From Leptolyngbyaceae cyanobacterium M33_DOE_097 (GTDB lineage Bacteria; Cyanobacteriota; Cyanobacteriia; Leptolyngbyales; Leptolyngbyaceae): a stretch of 52,680 nt of DNA. Both the position numbers and the translations under genes were made by a program. The stretch lies in the NCBI GenBank assembly GCA_015296075.1, contig DVDV01000190.1, forward strand, positions 1 through 52,680. The letters are read 5' to 3'. Of this stretch, positions 45,189 through 51,699 are shown piece by piece. The notes beneath the pieces were generated by a model that saw nothing but the letters and a program-made list of their open reading frames with translations, was not told the origin of the DNA and did no database searches. Each line of letters opens with the position of its first letter. Within the stretch, counting starts at the first letter, position 1.

Positions 45189-45225
45189 GGGGGCTGATGT
45201 TAGCACACGCTATACAGATGCCCCC
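45189..45225. terminator. Hairpin between two convergent genes, possible two-way terminator
   Basis: GGGGGC (45189-45194) pairs with GCCCCC (45220-45225), with TGT/ACA and TAGC/GCTA pairs inside. It sits between the stops of the low-temperature-type gene (plus) and aroF (minus). Neither strand has a long T-run, so a terminator role is probable but not certain. Confidence 0.5.
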
Positions 45226-45239
45226 TTAATCATGTTTAT

Positions 45240-46091
45240 TTAAGCTGCAACGGGTACGGCTGCTTGGGTACCTAAAAAACGACCCACAGCGGCCGCTATT
45301 GGCTCAAGGCTGTGGGTTAGTTGAATCATGTCTTCAATCGAGAGGGCTTGACGGGCATCGGAAACCGACTTTTCGGGTTCGGGATGACATTCAATAATGA
45401 GGCCATCTGCACCCGCTGCGATCGCGGCACGGGCCAGGTCGGCAATCAGCTCACGCTTACCTGCCGCATGGCTGGGGTCAACAATCACAGGCAGATGAGT
45501 CAGTTGTCTGAGTGCGACCACTGCGCCTAAGTCTAAAACGTTGCGAGTGTAAGTATCAAAGCTCCGAATTCCGCGTTCGCACAGCACGACATTGGGGTTG
45601 CCATGCGCCAAAATGTACTCGGCTGCCATGACAAATTCTTCGATTGTGGCGGCTAAGCCACGCTTTAACAGAATCGGTTTATCTACTTCACCCAATGCTT
45701 TCAACAAATCAAAATTTTGCATGTTGCGGCTGCCGACTTGCAGCATATCGGCGTGTTGAGCGATCGCCTCAATTTGAGAGATAGCCATCACTTCAGTGAC
45801 GATGGGCATACCATAGCGCGATCGCGCCGATGCCAAAATTTCTAACCCTTCAACCCCTAACCCCTGGAAGCTATAGGGTGACGTGCGGGGCTTGTAAACT
45901 CCACCGCGCAAAGCGTGAACGGGCGCTTGAGACAGGCGACGAGCGATCGTGTCGATCTGCTGTTGATTTTCGACGGTGCAGGGGCCACCAATCACAACGA
46001 CTGACTTATCACCGATCGCAACGTCAACGGACAAATTCACAACTGTGCGATGGTTTGCATGTTGCTTGAGTGATAGTTTTGCCTCTTTCAT
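45240..46091 (-). CDS. aroF: AroF, 3-deoxy-7-phosphoheptulonate (DAHP) synthase, type I-beta
   Basis: 283 aa. It joins phosphoenolpyruvate and erythrose 4-phosphate in the first step of aromatic amino-acid synthesis. Family motifs: VVIGGPCTVENQQQI, RGGVYKPRTSPYSFQGLG, DMLQVGSRNMQNFDLLKALG, PILLKRGLAATIEEFVMAAEYI, NVVLCERGIRSFDTYTRN and PVIVDPSHAAGKRE. It lacks the ACT-type regulatory N-domain of some relatives, so it is probably not feedback-inhibited through such a domain. This fits control instead at transcription: two tandem leader-peptide/terminator units (46137-46407) lie before it. 'agaggaacc' precedes the ATG as ribosome site. Confidence 0.96.
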   Translation of the reverse strand: MKEAKLSLKQHANHRTVVNLSVDVAIGDKSVVVIGGPCTVENQQQIDTIARRLSQAPVHALRGGVYKPRTSPYSFQGLGVEGLEILASARSRYGMPIVTEVMAISQIEAIAQHADMLQVGSRNMQNFDLLKALGEVDKPILLKRGLAATIEEFVMAAEYILAHGNPNVVLCERGIRSFDTYTRNVLDLGAVVALRQLTHLPVIVDPSHAAGKRELIADLARAAIAAGADGLIIECHPEPEKSVSDARQALSIEDMIQLTHSLEPIAAAVGRFLGTQAAVPVAA

Positions 46092-46136
46092 GGTTCCTCT
46101 CTTTTTGAGAATGTCGTTGATTTGTGTTTGAGCAAT

Positions 46137-46164
46137 AAAAAAGCCCGGAGTTGGATCCGGGCTT
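46137..46164 (-). terminator. Attenuator terminator 2 of aroF
   Basis: On the minus strand AAGCCCGGA (46164-46156) pairs with TCCGGGCTT (46149-46141) around a 6-nt loop, a 9-bp perfect stem, followed by TTTTATT. It lies 24 nt after the stop of leader peptide 2 and about 45 nt before the aroF ATG. A terminator placed before, instead of after, the gene on its own strand points to attenuation. Confidence 0.93.
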
Positions 46165-46185
46165 TGGTGAAACTTGCGCGTGCCA

Positions 46186-46274
46186 ACCTTACCCGGTGTT
46201 TATGCCGATAAAAAAGTAAAAACCGTAAAGCCAGGAAGTCAGAAATAGCATTGAAGTCACGCGGGGGGTAAGGT
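46186..46274 (-). promoter_or_regulatory. Alternative helices of attenuator 2
   Basis: Segment 1, ACCTTACCC (46274-46266), just before leader ORF 2, is perfectly complementary (9 bp) to segment 2, GGGTAAGGT (46194-46186), at the leader-2 stop. The overlapping GGTTGG can instead pair with CCAACT (46154-46149 region) in the loop and 3' arm of terminator 2, with CCGG/CCGG outside it. A ribosome stalled on the Phe/Tyr codons would sit between segments 1 and 2. The pairings are visible; the mechanism is inference. Confidence 0.6.
46189..46251 (-). CDS. Aromatic leader peptide 2 of aroF (20 aa)
   Basis: ATG at 46249-46251 to TAA at 46189-46191 encodes MLFLTSWLYGFYFFIGINTG. Seven of 20 residues are aromatic: Phe3, Trp7, Tyr9, Phe11, Tyr12, Phe13, Phe14. 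All Phe codons are TTT and both Tyr codons are TAC. There is no clear Shine-Dalgarno site; GTG at 46260 is an in-frame alternative. The position just before a terminator and upstream of DAHP synthase marks it as a regulatory leader, not a functional protein. Confidence 0.85.
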   Translation of the reverse strand: MLFLTSWLYGFYFFIGINTG

Positions 46275-46293
46275 TTTTTCAGATTTAAGCCAT

Positions 46294-46322
46294 TAAAAAG
46301 CCGCAGGGTTAATTCTGCGGCT
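46294..46322 (-). terminator. Attenuator terminator 1 of aroF
   Basis: On the minus strand AGCCGCAG (46322-46315) pairs with CTGCGGCT (46306-46299) over an 8-nt loop, followed by TTTTAATG. It lies 28 nt after the stop of leader peptide 1 and about 45 nt upstream of leader ORF 2. Confidence 0.92.
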
Positions 46323-46367
46323 CACCAAGAGTAGATAGCAAAAAATGCCGTCACCCCTGGTGAACCG
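46318..46367 (-). promoter_or_regulatory. Antiterminator helix of attenuator 1
   Basis: CGGTTCACCAGGGG (46367-46354), codons 14-18 of leader peptide 1 right after the aromatic run, can pair over 14 positions (11 Watson-Crick, 3 G-U) with CTCTTGGTGAGCCG (46331-46318). The second strand contains AGCCG, five of the eight bases of the 5' arm of terminator 1. Terminator and this helix exclude each other. A ribosome that reaches the stop codon would cover the first strand and permit termination. Confidence 0.8.
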
Positions 46368-46407
46368 GAAAATACCAAAAATAAAAGTAGCGAGTGCTGT
46401 GAGTCAT
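46351..46407 (-). CDS. Aromatic leader peptide 1 of aroF (18 aa)
   Basis: ATG at 46405-46407 to TGA at 46351-46353 encodes MTHSTRYFYFWYFPVHQG, with seven aromatic residues in a row (residues 7-13: Y F Y F W Y F). Codons are TAC TTT TAT TTT TGG TAT TTT. Such a run before a terminator and a DAHP synthase gene is the mark of ribosome-mediated attenuation. No clear Shine-Dalgarno site, as in many cyanobacterial genes. Confidence 0.92.
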   Translation of the reverse strand: MTHSTRYFYFWYFPVHQG

Positions 46408-46442
46408 GCGGATGCCGACAAAGAAAGTTGCAGTTGATCTAG

Positions 46443-46472
46443 AAGCTAACAAACTTACTCAAGCTCCGTCAA
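46443..46472 (-). promoter_or_regulatory. Candidate promoter of the aroF leader transcript
   Basis: On the minus strand TTGACG (46472-46467) as -35 and TAGCTT (46448-46443) as -10 with an 18-nt spacer. The start would be near 46436, 29 nt before leader peptide 1. The -10 match is weak. Confidence 0.4.
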
Positions 46473-46967
46473 GAGGGAACGTTTTACTTGGTCAAAGTAT
46501 GAAGATAAAGTAAAGATGAAACCGTATTTTCTCTTTACTTTTCAAAAGCGAAAGCTTCTTTTTACGGCTTTGCAACAAAATACTTTCTAGTATTGCGGAG
46601 ATAACATATATAAACGTGAAGGATCTATGAGTATTGTTATTTATAGCAAATAAAAAGCTCTTTGCTCAGTGAATCTACGTGTCGTCTCTGATTTGGCTCA
46701 GAATTTCAAAAGTCGAGCTGAAACCTTTCTCAGGTTTAGTTTAAGAAGCTACTGAGCATAATTCCTTAAAGTTGGTTAAATTCAAGAAAGTGGAGATAAA
46801 CTCAGTATTTATATTGAGATCCGTAAGAAGAATGTTAATTTTTCATCAAGAAGGCTGGGTAATTTCCCGGTAATTACCACGAAAGTAGAAAATATCGCGT
46901 CAGTAGTATTACTGTGCAAATCTTCAATTTGCCACTATGATTCCATTATGAGAACCCAATAATCCTT

Positions 46968-47183
46968 ATGAGCAGGTTCAGTACAGTAGTTATGGTTTGT
47001 TTGGCGGTGGTGGTTCCACTGCTGATTACTACTGATGCTGTGGCCGCTTCGTCGCAAGTTGGAAGTGGCTTTGCTACTGTTGAGCCTTCTGCTTCTATGG
47101 CCGCAACAAATTGGAAGCTAGCTTCCTACAAGCCGCCTAAGAAACCACCACCAAAGCGCTCTACTGGTACTGGAACGCGATAA
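46968..47183 (+). CDS. Small secreted peptide with basic Pro/Lys tail
   Basis: 71 aa. A signal peptide (MSRFSTVVMVCLAVVVPLLITTDAVAAS) is followed by a short mature part with NWKLASYKPPKKPPPKRSTGTGTR. The 'PPKKPPPKR...GTGTR' tail resembles the proline-rich, TR-ending segments of several small cyanobacterial exported proteins, but no function is known. It lies alone, with 560 nt to the aroF leader on the divergent side and 206 nt to the ABC transporter. The bias toward TCT/GCT codons and a clean signal peptide support it as a real gene. Confidence 0.65.
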   Translation: MSRFSTVVMVCLAVVVPLLITTDAVAASSQVGSGFATVEPSASMAATNWKLASYKPPKKPPPKRSTGTGTR

Positions 47184-47389
47184 TAGTTTAGGGCTTAATT
47201 TCTCTTAAGACAAAATATTTTTTGTAGAGCCGTTAAACTGAATTCTTTGGAATTTCTTTTTGCGGTTTTTGTGTTTTAAATAGTCGTTTGCAGCGTCTAC
47301 AGAAGGATTTTTACCTGCAAGTAATTCGTCGTCTTGCAGTCTCGCGTATCGTTTAGGATGAGAAAGCTGATTCTAACTGCGATCGCTCA

Positions 47390-49156
47390 ATGGCTCAATC
47401 TCGCCTCAAGAAGTTGGGGGCTTATCTCCGCCCGCATCTAACTAAAGCCAGTCTCGGTATTTTTGCACTGCTGATCGTGAACGGCTTGGGGGTTTATATT
47501 CCCTTGCTGATCAAAGACGCGATCGACCGTTTGCAAGTAGCATTCAGCTTTGACCAGATTCTGTTTTACGTGGTCTTGATGCTGGTATTGGCATCGGTGA
47601 TGTGGTTTGTCCGCATGATTTCGCGAATTTTGCTGTTTGGGGTCGGGCGACAGGTTGAGTTTGATCTTAAGCAAAAGCTGTTTACACATTTACTTCGACA
47701 AGAACCCGCTTACTTTGCTGCAAATACCATTGGTGACTTAATTAACCGAGCCACCAGCGATGTCGATAATATTCGGCGGTTATTGGGGTTTGCGGTTTTG
47801 AGTTTGGCAAACACGATTTTTGCCTATGGTTTGACCTTGCCTTTTATGCTGGCGATTAGCTGGAAACTCAGCCTCTTAGCGTTGGCCGTTTACCCGGTCA
47901 TGTTGGTACTGGTGCAGTTGTTTAGTGACAAGCTGCGAAACCAGCAAAATGCTGTTCAAGAAGAACTTTCAAGCGTGAGTGAGCTGATTCAAGAAGACTT
48001 GAGTGGCATTGCCCTGATCAAGATTTACGCGCAAGAGGAAAACGAACGGCAAGCCTTTCAGCATCTAAATCAGCGCTTGCTCGACGTTAATTTAGAGTTA
48101 GCCAAAACGCGAAACGTGCTGTTTCCCATTTTGCGGGGCTTATCAAGTATTAGTTTGTTGTTGCTGCTGTGGTTTGGGGTGGGTGATATCGGCAGAGGCA
48201 GCATTTCGGTAGGTGGTTTTATCACCTTGCTGATTTATGTAGAGCGACTGGCATTTCCAACGGCGTTACTGGGCTTTACGATCACGGCTTATCAACGGGG
48301 TGAAGTAAGTATTGACCGAATCGAGGCGATTCTATCGGTTGAACCACGCATTCAAGACAAACCCAATGCGATCGCCCTTGACCGCAACCAGGTACGGGGT
48401 AGTATTCAGGCGCAAGACCTGAACTTTACCTATCCCGGTGCGTTGGTGGATGGGCAACCGCTCAAACCAGCTTTAGATCACGTGAATTTCACGATCTCAC
48501 CGCAAGAAACAGTCGCGATCGTGGGGTCGATTGGCTCTGGTAAATCCACGTTGGCAAACGCGATTCCCCGCTTGTTGGAGATCGCACCAAGACAGCTATT
48601 TATCGATGGATATGACATCACAGACTTGCGCTTACAAGATTTGCGCGGCGCGATCGCCTATGTCCCCCAAGAAAGCTTTTTGTTTAGCACGTCGATCAAA
48701 AACAATATTCGCTACGGCAACCCCACTGCCGATGAGATGAGCGTGATCCATGCGGCCAAACAAGCTCAGATACATACTGAAATTCTCAACTTTCCACAGC
48801 AATATCAAACCATTGTGGGTGAGCGGGGCATTACTCTATCCGGTGGGCAGCGGCAGCGCACCGCGTTGGCACGAGCCTTACTAATCGATGCGCCGATTTT
48901 GATTCTGGATGATGCCCTCTCTAGCGTTGACAACCAAACAGCAACCCAAATTCTTAAGAACCTCTCAGAGGGAACCGATCGCAAAACGGTGATCTTTATT
49001 TCGCACCAGCTTTCGGCAGCAGCAATGGCCGATCGCATTTTTGTGATGGATCAAGGCGCGATCGCGCAGGTTGGCACCCATGCTGAGTTACTGGCTCAAG
49101 CAGGGTTATATCAAGAGCTGTGGAATCAAAATCAGCTCGAAGAAGTCTTGCAGTAG
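47390..49156 (+). CDS. ABC exporter half-transporter with fused membrane and ATPase domains
   Basis: 588 aa, ABCB/MsbA-like. Six membrane helices in residues ~20-310 are followed by an ATPase domain: Walker A GSIGSGKST (~residue 380), Q-loop YVPQESFLF, signature LSGGQRQRTALARALL, Walker B ILILDDALSSVD and H-loop ISHQ. The residue after the Walker B Asp is Asp, not the usual catalytic Glu, as in the degenerate half of heterodimeric exporters (MdlA/YheI type). It may need a partner encoded elsewhere. The substrate is unknown. Downstream genes begin 296 nt later. Confidence 0.93.
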   Translation: MAQSRLKKLGAYLRPHLTKASLGIFALLIVNGLGVYIPLLIKDAIDRLQVAFSFDQILFYVVLMLVLASVMWFVRMISRILLFGVGRQVEFDLKQKLFTHLLRQEPAYFAANTIGDLINRATSDVDNIRRLLGFAVLSLANTIFAYGLTLPFMLAISWKLSLLALAVYPVMLVLVQLFSDKLRNQQNAVQEELSSVSELIQEDLSGIALIKIYAQEENERQAFQHLNQRLLDVNLELAKTRNVLFPILRGLSSISLLLLLWFGVGDIGRGSISVGGFITLLIYVERLAFPTALLGFTITAYQRGEVSIDRIEAILSVEPRIQDKPNAIALDRNQVRGSIQAQDLNFTYPGALVDGQPLKPALDHVNFTISPQETVAIVGSIGSGKSTLANAIPRLLEIAPRQLFIDGYDITDLRLQDLRGAIAYVPQESFLFSTSIKNNIRYGNPTADEMSVIHAAKQAQIHTEILNFPQQYQTIVGERGITLSGGQRQRTALARALLIDAPILILDDALSSVDNQTATQILKNLSEGTDRKTVIFISHQLSAAAMADRIFVMDQGAIAQVGTHAELLAQAGLYQELWNQNQLEEVLQ

Positions 49157-49452
49157 TTGTGACGAGTTAACCTTTTCAAGTCAGCGCCAATGCTGAATAG
49201 CTTTATTTTTCTACTCCGTTTTTTCACACGCTGCCAAACCGAGAAACTCGTGGAAGAAGAATAATGAGTGATAGCCAGAAGACAATGAAATGGATCAGAC
49301 GCAGGCGATGAATTGAGGAATTTACATCTCTCGAAGGAGACAGGATAACGAAAAAGTTGGGGATATTTACACAAAAATCGTACAAATGTACTAAATTAGG
49401 GAAGAAGTAGTATAAAAATACTAACATCTTCCTTGAGTTGACTCCCCCAGCT

Positions 49453-50619
49453 ATGGAAAATCCCCCTGCCCGCAATCGTTCACGCAAATTAGCTGCATCT
49501 ACTCCCCAGCCATCAGAGGTCACTCCTTACCGGGCTGAAGATGGCAAAGTGATTGCCGGAAAAGATGATGTGCAACTGGCTAACTCTCGAAAAGAGGTTG
49601 CTGGTGAGGCTCACGCGGTTGAGTTAGCACCCTCTGCTGCGATCGTTCCTGATCGGAGAAGTGCTGCTAAGCGCAAGTCTCCGGCAACTTTTCGGCGTTT
49701 GTGGGAGGTGAAACAAGCGCGGGAAATTCAACTGACTTATTTGCAGGCACAAGCACAGCAAATTAATCAGGCGCTATCTGAGCGTCAACAAAAACGGGTG
49801 CAGGCCGGGCATGTAGCAGTTTCAAATGGTGATGCGAGAGCACGAGTTTCGCTAGCAGGTCACACTGCTCAATCGTCCAGGCCGAGTGTTTTCTCATCTC
49901 ATCCAGAATCCACTGCCATGCATTCCTACGACGATAATGATGCAGCCCTGCAAGCTGAAATGAACCGGATCAATCAGCTGCTAGCCAAACTGCAAGTCGA
50001 TATTCAAGATGGTGAGCAGGCTTTGACCGCCATGCAAGAAGGTCGCTTTGACCTTAACCGAGTGCCCTCTAGCTTGTTGCGCCAGATTACAAACCCTGCC
50101 GAACAAGAACCTCACTCTGGCGTTGCAGCCTTCTCTGAGGCAGCTCCAACTCCTCCTCCTGGCGCGGCGATGCCACTGAACGAGGCTCATTGGCAAAAAG
50201 CCGAGCAAGAAGCGCGTCAAACAGCTGAGGCTTTACGTTACCTGGCAGGCCGCGATCGCCCCTTACCGCCACCCCCAGCTGAAGCCACTCCTCCCAGGCA
50301 ACCTCTGCCCCAATCAGCGCGGTCAACAACGGCTCCGCCCCGGCGATCGCCCACCTCTGCCAGTCGTCGATTGGCGCAATCCGTTTTTGACAAGTTGGGT
50401 GATGCCTTGTTGTGGATTGTGGCAGCAGCAGCGGCTAGAGTTGCCATTCGCTTTTTACTCGCGTCGGTGCCTGCCCTGACACCCATTTTGGTGCCACTCA
50501 TGTTTGCCCCTGCTCTCGTGGCGATCGCGCTGGTTTTCTTGAAGCCAAACATCAGCTTTTTGCCTCTTTACCGCTTGTTTTTGATTTCAATCGGTTTGCT
50601 ATTGGGTGGCAAGCTGTAA
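49453..50619 (+). CDS. Uncharacterised membrane protein with coiled coil and two C-terminal spans
   Basis: 388 aa from ATG 49453 (MENPPARNRSRKLAAS); an in-frame TTG at 49438 would add five residues. N-terminal half is basic and disordered. A Gln-rich coiled coil (QLTYLQAQAQQINQALSERQQK, then LQAEMNRINQLLAKLQVDIQDGEQAL) lies around residues 95-210. A Pro-rich linker (PLPPPPAEATPPRQPLPQ) leads to a C-terminal membrane region with ALLWIVAAAAARVAIRFLL and LTPILVPLMFAPALVAIALVF and a final short span. No family recognised; the layout suggests a membrane-anchored scaffold. Confidence 0.8.
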   Translation: MENPPARNRSRKLAASTPQPSEVTPYRAEDGKVIAGKDDVQLANSRKEVAGEAHAVELAPSAAIVPDRRSAAKRKSPATFRRLWEVKQAREIQLTYLQAQAQQINQALSERQQKRVQAGHVAVSNGDARARVSLAGHTAQSSRPSVFSSHPESTAMHSYDDNDAALQAEMNRINQLLAKLQVDIQDGEQALTAMQEGRFDLNRVPSSLLRQITNPAEQEPHSGVAAFSEAAPTPPPGAAMPLNEAHWQKAEQEARQTAEALRYLAGRDRPLPPPPAEATPPRQPLPQSARSTTAPPRRSPTSASRRLAQSVFDKLGDALLWIVAAAAARVAIRFLLASVPALTPILVPLMFAPALVAIALVFLKPNISFLPLYRLFLISIGLLLGGKL

Positions 50620-50678
50620 ACGCCAAAGGCGAATGCCCAGTCCTTAACTTTTACGTGCTAATTCATCCACATTTGCTT

Positions 50679-51071
50679 ATGAAAACTTCGCTGTTTACCC
50701 ATTCCGTTCCAAAATTTCTTGTTGCTGGCGGTTCGGTCGCGCTGGCCGTTGGGCTAATGACAGACCTATATGGTTTACCGTCGTTTCGTTTTCGCAAAAA
50801 CGTGGGTGAAGCCTGTCAACAGGTTGTACGGGCCGAAGCAAAGCTCTCGCGAGATCAACTTGCTAAATTGTTGGTCATCCCTGAAGGGCAAAACCAAAAA
50901 GCCGTACGGCAGGTTGTGCAAGACCCTTACTGCAAATTGTCGAGTTTGCAGGTGCGGGTTGGGGCAACGGCTCAGCGAGAAGCGTATCCCCTAGATTTTG
51001 ATGCAAATACTTGGTTGGTTGTGCTTTATGAGGGAGAACAGTATGTGGGCTACCGATTTAACACGCGGTAG
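50679..51071 (+). CDS. Small exported/membrane-anchored protein
   Basis: 130 aa from ATG 50679 (MKTSLFTHSVPKFLV). An N-terminal hydrophobic segment (FLVAGGSVALAVGLMTDLYG) is followed by a soluble part: VGEACQQVVRAEAKLSRDQLAKLLVIPEGQ, VRQVVQDPYCKLSSLQVRVGATAQREAYPL and DANTWLVVLYEGEQYVGYRF. Two cysteines might form a disulfide outside the membrane. No function is known. The next gene overlaps its 3' end by 29 nt in another frame, so they form an operon. Confidence 0.8.
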   Translation: MKTSLFTHSVPKFLVAGGSVALAVGLMTDLYGLPSFRFRKNVGEACQQVVRAEAKLSRDQLAKLLVIPEGQNQKAVRQVVQDPYCKLSSLQVRVGATAQREAYPLDFDANTWLVVLYEGEQYVGYRFNTR

Positions 51072-51531
51072 GGGGAGGTTTCATCATGTTTTAAGCGCGA
51101 TCGCCCCTATCGTCGTGTTACTGGGGTTAGTCAGTTGCCAATCAAACCCCAAAACAGAACCTCCTTTGCAACTGAATCTGCATCAAAAGTGGCAGTTACA
51201 ACCCGGAGATCAGGTCGCTGGTTATCCCGTTTTAGGTGGTCTGGGTGACATCTCAATTAGCCTCAACCGCCAAGCCGTTTATGCCCCTTTCACTGGCCGG
51301 ACTCAACTCGATAACCGCAACTGCGTTATTTTTTCTAGCCCCGATGTGCCTGCCTACTTATTTCGTCTTTGCGGCTTAGAAAACCCTCGCTTGGGCAGTG
51401 TTTCACCCGGCGATCGCATTGGTCGTGCGGATACCTTACAATTTGCTGCCCTGCGTAAACAACCTAATGGCACCTGGGCGATCGTTGAGCCAAGTCGCCA
51501 AATTTTGGAGCGCACGCTCAAACAGCCCTAG
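51043..51531 (+). CDS. Lipoprotein with M23-like beta-domain pattern
   Basis: 162 aa from ATG 51043, which has AGGGAG six nt before it; earlier in-frame starts lack this. Lipobox LLGLVSC with the acylated Cys, followed by a mature domain with VYAPFTGRTQ, NCVIFSSPDVPAYLFRLCGLENPRLGSVSPGDRIGRADTLQFAALR in order. The order 'V.APF.G.......C......P.Y......GL..P..G.V..GD.IG.A' recalls the core of M23 lysostaphin-type domains, but the HxH and zinc residues are absent, so it is not a normal peptidase. Starts inside the previous gene (29-nt overlap). Confidence 0.78.
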   Translation: MWATDLTRGRGRFHHVLSAIAPIVVLLGLVSCQSNPKTEPPLQLNLHQKWQLQPGDQVAGYPVLGGLGDISISLNRQAVYAPFTGRTQLDNRNCVIFSSPDVPAYLFRLCGLENPRLGSVSPGDRIGRADTLQFAALRKQPNGTWAIVEPSRQILERTLKQP

Positions 51532-51699
51532 ATCAGAACGAGCAAACAGCCGTCTGCCCCATATACGCAGAAAAATATCTGATTTGATGTAATCCGTGAC
51601 CCTTAACCCTGTCTCGTCTGTCTTTTGACGAGCATTTCTTCCTGCCTATTTTCACGTCTCTACCTTCATCCCCTCCCCTCTTTTCCCTTCCCTTAACCT

